NCBI GenBank assembly: GCA_023627715.1
Contig: JAMAHW010000125.1
Coordinates: 1-64,000, forward strand
DNA length: 64,000 bases
Reading direction: 5' to 3'
From: Periconia sp. R9002
Taxonomy: Eukaryota > Ascomycota > Dothideomycetes > Pleosporales > Periconiaceae
The notes under the pieces were generated by a model. The model was not told the origin of the DNA and did no database searches. It worked only from the letters and a program-made list of their open reading frames with translations. Numbering within the stretch: position 1 is the first letter of the stretch; each line of letters opens with the position of its first letter. Shown piece after piece: positions 22,172-33,174 of the stretch. The position numbers and the translations under genes were made by a program.

Positions 22172-25100
22172 TCATCTCCAGGGCTGTCTCGTCTCCATGC
22201 TGGATTGACGTCCGCTTGTGCCACCCATCTTGCTCCTGCGGCCGTCCTCGACGTTCCCGAGCCGGCTGCCAGCCCGACTTCCCGCTCGGCTACTGGTTCG
22301 TGCAGGAGTGGTGATGATGGGAATGTTGGTTCCGCTCGGAGTCCGCTGTTTTGGCAGAGGTAGCATGCTACTACGGCGGCTGGTCATTGCACTGGCGGGC
22401 CTGCTTGTACGTCGTGCAACCGGGCTCTCTTCTGCTTCACGCTGGGGTTCGGCAATTTGGACTCGGCGCGAAGATGATGGTGTACCTGTGGATAGAGAAG
22501 ACGAGCCTGGGGTTGTGTGAATATTAGCTCTGTTCTTAGCAGGCGTAGAAGGCGACTGCATCGGGCTCGCTAGTGGACGACGGGCCGAGGCTTGTTGCGC
22601 GGGCGTGGTCGAGGCAGGTCGGTTCGCAGGTGGTGGAGACAGCGCAGATGACCGGCCCAGAGGACTACGAACTGGAATGGCGGAGTGACTTGATACACTT
22701 CGCAGTGTTCTCACTGGTGTCGGTGGTTCCTTGCGATGCGGTGACGGCGTAGTCAATGAGAGCGGTTTGAAATTATGGCCAACAATTGTATCCCTCATGT
22801 TGGTGCTAGAGTTCCAACGAGGTTTGGTAGAAGGCGTCTTCTCCGAAGAAGGAGTGGATGAACGTAGCGACCATGTTGGGGTGCTGGATGACGCGCGAGG
22901 GTACGGCGAAATAGGCTCCAAACGTGAAGAAGGGAGTGATTTGCGTGGTGTTGTGCCTGTCGCCAATGGCAGGCTGGAATAACGCCGATTAGCGGGCACG
23001 GTAGCCTTTGCGCTGGATGCAATGGTCTGACGAGAAAGTCGTCCCGAAGGGGTACCAGCCCTGTTGTCGAGGCTCTTCCGGCTCACAATGATGCTGGATG
23101 CGGGTGAGCTGTTAGGGGTATCCATGACTGAACCACCATGCGAGGCATCGGTGCGGGATGATAGCACTGTGGACACTGAATCACGGAGTTTGCGACTAGT
23201 GTTGATTTCTTCCAGAACCATATCCATCTCTTGCATGTCAATCTCCAGATCGGAAACCTTTTGACGAACGTCTTGTTGAATGCGCAAAATCTCACCGTTT
23301 ACGGTGGATCTGTGTTTCATTTCAATGTCAATGAGTTGTAGCACGCGCTTCATGGCGGGCGGGTAATGCTCTCTTCTATCTTTGTAGGTAGAGACACGAG
23401 CGTTGAGTTTGTCATCATCGTTGTCGTTGATGGCTTGTTTCAACCTCTGCATGCTCTTCACGAGAGATTCGTACATGGCCGTGGCTTTACTCGCGGCTTG
23501 ACGGAAGCTGTGCACCCACTTGTCTTCACCCAGCTCTTCCCGTAGAGCATCAGCGTCTGCTTCAAGCTTCTTCTCTAGCTTCTCCAGCTGCTCCTTGCGT
23601 CTCATGAGCTCATCGCAGGCGGAAGGGAAAATCTTCTTGGCACGCATCTGGAAAGACGATAGTCGCATAGGAAGAAAGTCGAGCGAGGCGCGTAGGGGTT
23701 GCAATTTGGCAAAGAGAGAAAGCAGTCTCGAGTTTTCCTGCTCGATCTGAGGAATAGGAGAGACGGGGGACAGGAGGGCGGCTGGGTTGGGCATGCTGAA
23801 ACGGTTACTTTGCAGCCTGGCTTGCTCGCGAGCTTGTTGCCGTGGGGTTTCTTCAACGATGGTCTCTAATTCTGCGATGTCGAATTTCTCGGCGCTTTCC
23901 GCCACAGAATCACTTATGGCACGATGTCGTCGCTCTTCCATTTCAAACACAAGGCGGCTCAGGTTTTCGACCTCAAGCCCAATCTCACCCAACACAACAT
24001 TCCATAGCTCTTCCCACTCCATCGCAATCTCAACCTGGGCCTTGATATCCTTGAGCGTGCGCTTAATTTTGGACCAGCTACTAACCACTTCCTCCATCTG
24101 CGTCACCAGAGTTGTAAGGTCTCGAGCGGGGAGTGAGGCAATGTCGGGACGGCCCTGTAAATCTTCAATGGCGGTAATATACACATTAACCAGACCTTCG
24201 AATTTCCCAATTGCAGCATCGACTTCGGCCAACCCTTCCCGACCAGCTGCTGCTGCCCATTCAACATCATCTTCGGCATCAAGACCATTGAGAACTTCAG
24301 AGGCCTTGGCCATCCAGAGACGAATGCTGTTTGCGGCGCCATGCAATGCTCGGGCAGCGGCGGTGGACGAGGGGAGGGCGGAGATTTCAGACGAGAGTGA
24401 ATCGGGCGGAGGGAGGTTGATCGAGGTCAGCTGTTGGATCTGGTTGGTGAAGCTAAGACGGGAGAGGGTGTAAATGGAGTTGGCGCGCGAGAAGTGGCGG
24501 CGCTGGAAGTAGGCCTCGACATCAATGCCATTGTCGCCGTCTAATACGGAAGGCTCTTCCTCTTGCTGGGGTTGTGGGAGCGGAGGTGAATCTTTGGGGG
24601 GAGGTGTGGGCGGCCGAGTCAGTTGAGCATCGCTTGGGGAGGGACTTTCGGCGGTGGACTGAGTGAGGCTTTTGGTTTTGGTGATGTCGGGCAGGCGGTA
24701 CTTTTGCGTGTCCTCGCTGGGGTTCTCGCCGGCCTCGGAATCGGAGGGGAGGACTTTGTCGCTGGTGCTCACAAGGCTGCTACGGTCGCTCTCGAAGCCA
24801 GGAGGTGGGCTCTGGTCCATTGCCAGGGCAGGAACGCTCTCGCCGGTCAGCTGGGGAATCAGCGGTGTGCTGGCCTGGCTGGCGGTGACACTGCCGCTGA
24901 TGCTGCCGGCGATGCTGCCGCCCCAGGTAGTGCCGCGTCGTTCGATGCGCACGGTGCGGTCGCGGTGGAACTCGTCGAGCTCGCGGATCTTGTGCTCGGA
25001 GATGCGGCCGATCTGCGAGGCGGGCGTAGGAATGCGTGGTGTTGTCTCCTGGCCTTGGTTTAGAAATTTCATGCGGGCCAGCCTGATTGCAGCCTGTTAG

Positions 25101-25574
25101 ATGATGGTTCCATGAAGATAGAGTGATATTTCATAGCGGGTTTACTTACAGGCCCGGTGAAACGTTGCGCGCAAGCTTGCGGGAGCTTTCCAGAGCACCA
25201 GAGCTGGGGTTGATGGAACGGTCCGGACGCGGAGAGGTAGACGTGGAAGACGTGGTGGAGGGAGCTGTTGGGGGAGGAGTGCGGGTGGCCGTGGTTGACG
25301 TGTTAGGGGCAGGCGTGGAGGAAAACAGGGCGGCGGGCGACGGGGTGGAAGAGTGTAGGGGATTTTGCGAGAGAGCGGGAGTGGAGAAGGGTTGCGAAGA
25401 CGTAGATTTGGATGGTGGTGGTGTTGATTGCTTTTCGATGGATGGAGTTGCTGGCGTGTGTTGGGTGGAGATGGAAGGCGTGGTGGGCGTACTAGCAAGC
25501 ATGGGGCGGGCGGTCGGGGTCGAGCGTGCGTCGCCGTAGGGAGGGCTGCTCATTCTGAGTGATGATGGATGCAA
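22172..25574 (-). CDS. kar9: KAR9-family microtubule plus-end/spindle orientation protein
   Basis: Adaptor that links EB1/Bim1 on microtubule plus ends to actin-based motors and orients nuclei or spindles. Exon 1 is 25574-25150 and exon 2 is 25082-22172. The acceptor ending AATCAG is the one that keeps frame into LARMKFLNQGQ. The product is 1111 residues. The N-terminal 350 residues are Ser/Thr/Pro-rich. The Kar9 helical domain spans about 350-750, with YTLSRLSFTNQIQQLTSINL, VEWAAAAGREGLAEVDAAIG, SRLLSLFAKLQPLRASLDFL and LEKLEKKLEADADALREEL. The C-terminal 350 residues are basic and Ser-rich with SAIP and TNIP motifs, the SxIP-type EB1-binding signal. An alternative start is Met 8. The family call is secure. 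Weaker conservation of Kar9 proteins leaves the exact partners open. Confidence 0.88.
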
Positions 25575-26811
25575 TCAATCTTGCATCGCATGCTGGACAC
25601 GAGATGAATGGCAATCATTAGGTATTGATGGTTATTGGGAATACGTTGGATGAAGGTATTTCGCGGCTGTAGGCTACCGTGTTTTGATTGTTTGAAACCG
25701 CCAGCGATGGATATGCACCCTGGAGGCTGGAGCAGATGGATGGGTACAGTCCTGGGTACCTCCTAGGTGAAAACGGGCCACGGACAGACGGACGGACGGG
25801 GTTTGCAATGCGCCTTCTTTCGTCGCGTCTTATTATGCCGGGGATTGGGTAGCGGACTACCTAAAGATGAACTGTATGACGGCGGACGGGGGTTTAGGGT
25901 TTCTGTTAGATGATGCAGCACCCAATGTCGCGCAGTCGACTGCAATAGTTTGATGACGCGAACGAGAGCGCGCTGTCCTCACTGAAGCGCTGCTCCGTGA
26001 CTGCAAGTGTCTGTTTGTTGGAAATGCTGTCATTGCCAGTAGAGCACATCTGTATTCTACTTTATATTTCTTGAGAAGTCTTCTATGCATCTAGATATCT
26101 CGGTGTACACAGTTACAGGTCGATGCGGTGTAAACGTGGCACACGCGTCTTGCCACCACTTGCGTAACAAATAAACAAATAAACGATAATCATAACAAAA
26201 ACAATGCCATCAACAAACACCACCTTCTTTTGCTTTTCCCGTTGTCTACATCTATTCATGCACACGACAACAAAAAAGTGCGAAATAGGTACCTATGAAT
26301 TGAAAGAGGCCACAAACAGCCGGCCCACAACGGCATCACATCGAGTAATGAAGGAGCCGGCACCGGTAATGAAAACCCCCGCGGCCCTGACTGACAGAAC
26401 AGGTGGCGTCTCATGTCAGAGCCTCAGGCTCCTCCCCTTCCCATCCACATCCACCCACCTGGGCCGACATGTCATTTCTCTCCTTCGGCCCTGACTAGTC
26501 CACGCCCCCCTTGGCCAATTCCCCTGCTCCGCCCCCCACTCTCCGAGCCCTACATCCATAACGTTTCACATCTTATTACTGGGTATACATAGACATCGTC
26601 CTCGTCAACTACAGCGGGCTGACACGGTAGATCGGGTAGCTAGTGTATTCACAAATGAGATAACTATACTAGACATACTACGTAGGTCGTAGAGCTTCTA
26701 AATGGTAGAACCTATTACTCCTCCCGATATGTGACTTCCCCTCCAGCTATCCTTCTATCAGTCCTTCGACTCAATGCTTCAGCGAAATTTTGATGACGCC
26801 AATCCGCATTC
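25575..26811. other. KAR9 upstream region and downstream flank of an orphan gene
   Basis: 1.2 kb with no supported gene. A plus-strand frame at 26204-26494 has no recognisable content and lies in mixed AT- and C-rich sequence. Confidence 0.45.
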
Positions 26812-27808
26812 TCAGCACCCACGGCTGCCAATCCGAGGCTGTGCCGACGCCTTCGACGGGAACGTACAATCCATTAATTCCTCTGCTTGTCGGAAAATCT
26901 TATAAGAAGAACCCCAGCTCATGTTTTCATTTGCAATCTCCTCGTTGTTTTTAAACCAAACCAGAAAAAATTGTAAGTTATGGAGGGTTACAAATTCAAG
27001 AAAGGGCTTTCGAGAATCGCCTTTATATCCATGGTCTTGAGAAAGATGCCGAATAATACTTCTTTCCAGGCGCCTCGTCATTGATGAGATAACGGCTTGT
27101 GGAACAACCCGAGTGGAGAAATCGCAATATCGTTCTGGACAATTAACACCAACCTCAATACGATCAGTAACAGTAGGGCTTTGGATGTGATTATTGCCAT
27201 AATTAGGGGTATTTCGACTCTGAACACAGTTTCCGAGGACTACAACCGTACTTTCGTAGTTGATTGTAATATCATCCACCCTCTTTGACTTAAAAGCCGA
27301 CTCGATATCTTGGTCTATCCAAGAGCTGCTTTTTGGAGAGTAATCAGCTGAATGCCGCAGAACGAAACTAAATTGATGTGTTCTGGTAGGATAAACCCCA
27401 AATTTGGTACACTTCAGAATCGACCCCGTATGTATACGCTCTGAAGTTATTCCCTGTGCATTGCTGACGAAGAAATCCATGAGGCATTACTAGCTCGGGC
27501 AAGCCTCGTAGTCGCACTACTATGGATCCAGGATCTTCGAAAGTAATTCTGGAAGAATGATTCTGAGCTTTCTCACAGGCTTCTTCAAACGCCATCCCAA
27601 TGTTGGAGACATTAGGAGATTGGTTAGATGGGAGCAGTGACGTAGCAAGATAAGGCCAATCAGTCCTAGATGGCCACTCCGACGTCTTCCAAGGGCGGGT
27701 ACGCCCAGAAGTATGAAGTAGTTGGTATTTGCATACTGTTGACCATGTCCGGCGAATAGGACGGGAACCCGGCAACACCTGGAGAAGTGTTCTGCAAACC
27801 TCCCTCAA
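26812..27808 (-). CDS. Orphan hypothetical protein, two exons, 5' end uncertain
   Basis: Two minus-strand frames overlap and at first suggest a frameshift. Splicing a 55-bp intron (27383-27437, donor GTATAC, acceptor CCTACCAG) joins them cleanly: exon 1 to 27438 and exon 2 from 27382 to the stop at 26812. The join reads NNFRA then THQFSFVLRHSADY. The frame is open back to 27808, but the first ATG is at 27595 (MAFEEACEKAQN). A farther upstream exon is possible, giving 242 residues from that ATG or about 313 from 27808. I see no domain, signal peptide or transmembrane helix. The content is mixed and protein-like (ESTVVVLGNCVQSRNTPNYG, NLQFFLVWFKNNEEIANE). It could be a lineage-specific gene or a decaying one. 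Confidence 0.4.
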
Positions 27809-28437
27809 ACTGGCCTTGTTATGTTAATGTCGCAGACTCCGCTCGTATGTGAGATTGGTTGTGTGTATGAGAGACGGATGGAGGCTGCTGATGTAGGCTT
27901 ATCAACGCTTCGTACTGGCTTGACGCAGCCAGTCCCTTTGCCCATCCGTTAGTGGCTCTATCTCGCCCCTGAAAAGAGCCTCCCGCTGCTTTCGGCCAGG
28001 TCGCTTTTGAGTTTTGACTATAAGTGGATAGCTAGTGCCCTTTCACGCTTCAGCTAAGAGCACTGGTCAAAGCAAAGCAAAGCAGACAAAGATAGTGATA
28101 TGCAAATTTGGTAATAGATGCTATATGCTGGTGGATGCCGTACCGTGTATATGAAAATGGGGTTGGGTGGGTATCTAGCTCGGCCAAAGCTCCAAAACAA
28201 GGCCGGGATGGGCAAAGAGAGAGAAAAAAAAGAAGATACGGGACAATGACAAGTCTAGCCGGTTCGCAACAGGACAAGAAGAGAATCGTCGAAGGGTCGG
28301 ATGCATCATGTACAAATTATAGGGTAGAGCCGGCAAAATCTCAACAAGAAGTGAATAATACACGGCTAGGTGTAAACAAATGAAAACAAAAGGGGCCCCC
28401 CCGTAGAAACAAAATGGAAGCCAACTTTCGCTCTACC
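27809..28437. other. Gap between two minus-strand genes
   Basis: 630 bp covering the possible 5' part of the orphan gene and the 3' flank of the 513-residue gene. No exon could be fixed. Confidence 0.4.
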
Positions 28438-29979
28438 CTATGCGGCCACTTCATAGTCGGGGTGAATTTGAAGCGTGGGCGTCTTGGTCTGGGTCTTTTG
28501 CTGCTTCCATTCTTTCATCAACTCCTCCCGCACATGGCGACTCCATTTCAGCAACGCAGCATCAAACTTTTTCCAAGCCGTTGTGTCTGTGCCATGCACC
28601 ACTCCCATCACATCGACATCCAGCTTCACGTCCCATCGCAGCTCGGCCGCTTTGGCCCAATACCGGAGGTTGTCGGCGCATCGGTACGGTTTCGCTGTGT
28701 CGGTGTGATACTGTTTAATTTCTTCAAAGTGACGTCGTGACTTCTTGATGAAGGCATTGTGGAGGTGGACCAAACGCAGACCGGTCCTGAGCGAAGCAAG
28801 GAACGGCGTGGGCAACTCGACACCTTCTCCATCGACGTCAGTCCATTCGGGAAGCGGCTCTGGGGCAGGGTCGAACGACCGTAGGAACAATAGCTCGCGT
28901 TCTCTCTCTCGTCCAGTCCAATCACCTTCCCGCCAAACCCATGTTTCCCTCTCCTCTTGCTCCGCACGCTCAAGTTCTTCTTCCGTATCTAACAGCTTGT
29001 TGATACCCTCAACCCATCCTTTGATGCTCGACGTCTCTGATGGTTGCACGCCGTGAGCAAAGTTGCGAATAGCGAGACGCTTGAGGACCTCTAGGACGTC
29101 GTAAAGCTCCTTTCGTATCTCTCGTTCCGCTCGAATGGTGTATAATCTTTGAGGGTCTTCGTGTGCTGTGTAGTAATTCTTGGCTGCGCGAATAGCTAGC
29201 GTGGCAACATCAAGGAGATTGAGTCCCTGGATCTGGTACCAACCAGGCGCATCCGCAGACTGCCTCGAGCTGCGACCATCTCCAGGCGTAATGTCTCCGG
29301 TGTTTTGTTGTCCAGTGGAAGAAGTATCGGTAGCCGTCGTACCAAAATTCTTCTCAAGCTCTTGCAAGTGCTTCATGCTTTCATCCAGGGATTCGCGGAG
29401 CTCCCGTCGCAAAATGGTCATGTCTGGTGGTGGGGGTACATATATTGGCGTATTCTTGTAGGTACTGACTGTTGGCGGGAGCATCATGGGTTCGGTGTCT
29501 TCCCATGTGACCGAAGCCGAATCATCAATGGGTGACTCCACCAATCCTTCTCCCAGCTGGTCCATAGAAGTCATTGGCACTTCGCCATCGACACCTGAAA
29601 GAGGGCGCTCGGAGCCACTGGCTGTGCGCGATCCTTCCTTCCGCTTCTTGGCCACTCTGCCTGTTGCTTCATCCAATAGGCCCGTCCTTGCAAAATAGTA
29701 CTGCAGATGTGCAATGGTACCCAAGTTCATAACACTCTCTCTGCTCCTAGCTGATTGCGAGAACTCGGTGCCCTCGGGTCGCATGTAACCCCTCCTCCTT
29801 CCGGGAATCCCACTGTCAGACAGACGAGAGCTTGCTGATCGGCCAGACACAGAGGAAACGGTCGAAGCCGTAGATACGGATCGGTCGAGTTGCGGCACCG
29901 CATTGAGAGCGAGGGACGGCGAAACCCAAGGATCCGGCGAGGAGGCACGATCGAGTGGCGGGGAAGGCGTGGGGTCCAT
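28438..29979 (-). CDS. Conserved fungal hypothetical protein, 513 residues
   Basis: Single exon and no named domain. Residues 1-55 are Ser-rich. A block at about 56-105 is strongly protein-like and I believe conserved among ascomycetes (GIPGRRRGYMRPEGTEFSQS, ESVMNLGTIAHLQYYFARTG). Acidic linkers follow, then a helical C-terminal half with WYQIQGLNLLDVATLAIRAA, ELYDVLEVLKRLAIRNFAHG and a region rich in Trp and charged residues (ERETWVWREGDWTGRERERE). The last 100 residues (RLVHLHNAFIKKSRRHFEEI) are helical and basic. There are no signal peptide or membrane segments, so it is cytosolic or nuclear by default. Function unknown. It diverges from acylphosphatase across 876 bp. Confidence 0.75.
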   Translation of the reverse strand: MDPTPSPPLDRASSPDPWVSPSLALNAVPQLDRSVSTASTVSSVSGRSASSRLSDSGIPGRRRGYMRPEGTEFSQSARSRESVMNLGTIAHLQYYFARTGLLDEATGRVAKKRKEGSRTASGSERPLSGVDGEVPMTSMDQLGEGLVESPIDDSASVTWEDTEPMMLPPTVSTYKNTPIYVPPPPDMTILRRELRESLDESMKHLQELEKNFGTTATDTSSTGQQNTGDITPGDGRSSRQSADAPGWYQIQGLNLLDVATLAIRAAKNYYTAHEDPQRLYTIRAEREIRKELYDVLEVLKRLAIRNFAHGVQPSETSSIKGWVEGINKLLDTEEELERAEQEERETWVWREGDWTGRERERELLFLRSFDPAPEPLPEWTDVDGEGVELPTPFLASLRTGLRLVHLHNAFIKKSRRHFEEIKQYHTDTAKPYRCADNLRYWAKAAELRWDVKLDVDVMGVVHGTDTTAWKKFDAALLKWSRHVREELMKEWKQQKTQTKTPTLQIHPDYEVAA

Positions 29980-30855
29980 GGCGGCGGTGCAGTGAGATGC
30001 AGAAGGTCGGGTTAGGGGTCGCGAGGCGGACAGGGAAGAGGAAGGAAGAGGCGGAGAAGAAGAGGGGGAGAAAGGGAGTGGTGGAGGCGGTTCAATATGA
30101 AATTAGATTAAAGTTTTGGCGGTATTTGGTAGAGGTCAAAGAACAGCAGCGGAGTGTAAAGAGGTGACAGGTGCCATGAAGGGATGTTGCAAGTGGTGAG
30201 GAGTGAGTGCCTAGGTGTCGGAGGTGGTTGCGCGGGCAGCAGGAGATTAGATTGGCATTGTTTGATGAGGTGAACAGTCTCAGAGCCACAAACAACAAAC
30301 GCGACATGTGTCTCATTCGCCTAGGCAGTCTAGTGCGTTGCCCCCGTCACCGTGCCTGACACACTTTCTCCAACAGCCGCGGCTTTCAAAAGAAAACTCT
30401 TGGTGTAATTTAAGAGGGAGAAAAGTCTTTTGGCGCGGTCGCGACGCGGTTCCACTTTGCTCCTGGTTTGCTTTCATCTTGACCAAAAGGTAGGCAGCAA
30501 ACACCCCGCAGGAGAAGCTGCTAGGCCGCTATCGAAGTAGTCAGGGGTAGGCCAACATTCAAGGTCCATCTGCATCACGTGCTCACGGACCGTAATTGTG
30601 TACCTTGGTACAGAAGTTATGCGGTCCAAAAAGCTATTAATACCCTCCCTCGATGAATTTATCCGAGCCGGGCGTGTAACGTTGACTGGGTATGCAGCTG
30701 TGTGGCTTGTCACCATGACGTTGCGACGCGTGCCGACCCGCGTTCATCACCACCGATGGCTTCGAGTTATCGATTGGCAATAAACTACTCTCCAATACCG
30801 GTACCTCCAACGAATTTGAATGTGGATGAAGCGATTCTTTTCACACGCAGCCAAA
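29980..30855. promoter_or_regulatory. Divergent promoter of the 513-aa gene and acylphosphatase
   Basis: 876 bp between divergent start codons. The first 150 bp are purine-rich on the plus strand. No specific regulatory site or small gene is supported. Confidence 0.4.
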
Positions 30856-31331
30856 ATGTCTGAGAAGCGAGTTTGTTCACCCCTTCACTACTACTGTTGA
30901 TGCCTTGTGCTCTCTCTCAGCATCGATCTGACTTGCGCACAGATTTCCTTCAAGGTGCGGAGCTTACATCATATACATATCTACATATGCACACTGACGC
31001 GACTACTCCGCAAATTCCAGGTGGACGGCCAAGTCCAAGGAGTGAACTTCAGATCCTTTACCTCAAAACAAGCCAAAAGCATTGGCCTCACAGGATACGT
31101 TACCAATGCTTCGGACGGGACGGTACAGCGGACCCATTCCGTCAACATTGATCCTGTTCTGGGTCGCTGATATACTGCCAGGTCCAAGGCGAGGCCCAAG
31201 GTTCAGCGGATGCTATCAAGGAATTCATTCAGCACTTGAACAAAGGCCCGCCCGCAGCCAAAGTGACGGGAGTTGAGCATTCGGATGTGGACGTCAAGTC
31301 TGGCGAGAGTGGATTCAATATCAATAGATGA
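30856..31331 (+). CDS. Acylphosphatase
   Basis: Small cytosolic enzyme that hydrolyses carboxyl-phosphate bonds in acylphosphates. Four exons, 30856-30870, 30943-30954, 31021-31122 and 31182-31331, encode 92 residues, the usual length. Exons 1 and 2 are only 15 and 12 nt (MSEKR and ISFK). The signature follows in exon 3, VDGQVQGVNFRSFTSKQAKS then IGLTGYVTNASDGT. The catalytic pair by family knowledge is Arg20 (in NFR) and Asn38 (in YVTN). Exon 4 gives VQGEAQGSADAIKEFIQHL and ends FNINR. All introns are phase 0 with GT-AG ends. The gene is too fragmented to appear as a single long frame. The identification is firm. Confidence 0.93.
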
Positions 31332-32032
31332 TTCCCATGGGACCCGCCACATTGGATCACAGAGAATGCAATGAACATATCATGGCCGTCATGGATGAGT
31401 GTGCAGCTACCTACCTTGATGCTATTCGCTTGAAGATGTGTGATAAGAAAAGGCGGAGGATCATCCCCCGCATGCAACTTGCATTCAGCTTAAGCAAACC
31501 AGGATGTTCCACTACGTCTTGGGAAAAAAAGAAGCAAGCAGAACATACGCGTAATGGATGGAAAAACTAGCAAATGCGGACAACAAAAGGGATGTTCCAT
31601 CCAAACACCGGCAGCCCGAGTGCCCGAACCCGAACGAACAAAAGTCGGAACCACGACTGTCTGACTCAGCATTTCGGTGGAGTCTTGGCGCTAACAGCCG
31701 GTTGGTTTTCGTGCGCCTCTATAGATTTCTCGACGCACGCGACTGCAAAAGGCTTTTTTTGTGGCCAAGCGGGCACAGCTGGCTCGCCTTTCATCCCTTG
31801 ATTATCGATGTGACTCTTCTGGCCCTACAAGGACCATGTCAGCTCATGCCAATTCGCGCCGCCGACGGCTTCGGCATCTCGTTTACCAGCGGCAACAGCA
31901 GCGCTGGCTGACTTGTTTGTGTTATGCCCGTGATGCCTATAAAGACCTCCCCCAGTGATTGTTGCCTCAGCCTTGTTTGTATTCTGCACCAAATTTGCTA
32001 CTCATACAATTTTGCCGTACATTCCTGTCTTG
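31332..32032. other. Gap between acylphosphatase and alternative oxidase
   Basis: 700 bp of 3' flank and alternative-oxidase promoter. The alternative-oxidase frame is open upstream to 31955, but that extension lacks targeting character. No other gene is supported. Confidence 0.45.
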
Positions 32033-33174
32033 ATGATCTCGACCACCATCGCAGCCAACTCCTCCATGGCCTCTAAGCGCGGCGCCACACCCATCCTTAG
32101 GAACATCACCAGCAACGGGGTCGGGAGGTCCCGTCTTGGACTTCGCCCTGCCTCCTATGCCGTTGTCCAACGCCACCATTTCTCGACTACCCCAAACAAC
32201 CCCAAGATTCAAGAATTCTTCGTCCAAAAAGAGACGGAAAAGGTCCGCAAAACGCCGCCAGCATGGCCTCATCCGATCTATACCTACGACCAGATGCAGA
32301 GCGTCGTCGTAGCACATCGAGAAGCCAAAACCATGTCCGATAAAGTCGCATTGCTAGCCGTCAAGACGCTCCGATGGGGATTGGATTTCGCCACAGGTTA
32401 CAAGCATGAAAAAGCGACAAGCCTGCACGCCACAGACCCCGAAGCGGCGCGGAAGAAGTATGCCATGACAGAGGAGAAGTACATGATTCGAAACATCTTC
32501 CTCGAGAGTGTCGCTGGTGTACCGGGCATGGTTGCTGGCATGATTCGCCATCTGCACTCGATGCGTCGCATGAAACGTGACAACGGCTGGATCGAGAGTT
32601 TGCTCGAAGAGAGCTTCAACGAACGCATGCATCTCCTCACGTTCCTCAAGATGAAGCAACCAGGATGGTTCATGCGCACGATGGTGCTGGGTGCCCAAGG
32701 CGTCTGGTGCAATGCCCTCTTCTTTGCCTACCTCATCAGCCCTCGAACCGTGCACCGTTTCGTCGGATATCTCGAGGAAGAAGCCGTTGTCACCTACACA
32801 CGCCAGATTGCGGACCTTGACGCCGGAAAGTTACCCAAGTGGGAGAAATTGGAAGCACCTCAGATCGCCATTGATTACTGGAAGATGCCCGAAGGCCATC
32901 GTACTATGCGGGACTTACTTCTGTACAGTAAGTAGCTCCTAACCTCCCTTTCCCCTTTGGTGCGTATCGTCTGTACATTTGGCTGACATCCTTTTGTTTA
33001 GTCCGTGCCGACGAGAGCAAGCACCGAGAAGTCAACCACACCCTGGGCAATCTAGATCAGGTTGAAGATCCCAATCCCTACGTGAGCGAATACAAGGATG
33101 ACAGCAAACCCCACCCTACCAAGGACTTGAAATACCCACGTCCCACCGGATGGGAACGCACCGATGTCATCTAG
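32033..33174 (+). CDS. aox1: Mitochondrial alternative oxidase
   Basis: Di-iron ubiquinol oxidase of the inner mitochondrial membrane that bypasses complexes III and IV and lowers oxidative stress. Exons 32033-32927 and 33002-33174 encode 355 residues. The start at [17 protein letters not shown] gives a basic, Ser/Arg-rich targeting peptide of about 60 residues; Met 12 (32066) is an alternative. The four iron-ligand motifs are present: [34 protein letters not shown] and, across the exon join, [12 protein letters not shown]. The intron splits the last motif just before RADE. Length and order match fungal AOX (aod-1 in Neurospora). It is followed by 2 kb of non-coding DNA. Confidence 0.96.

Noticed and set aside
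27368..27480. Frameshift or pseudogene in the orphan gene
   Set aside because: A 55-bp intron with normal ends (27383-27437) explains the frame change.
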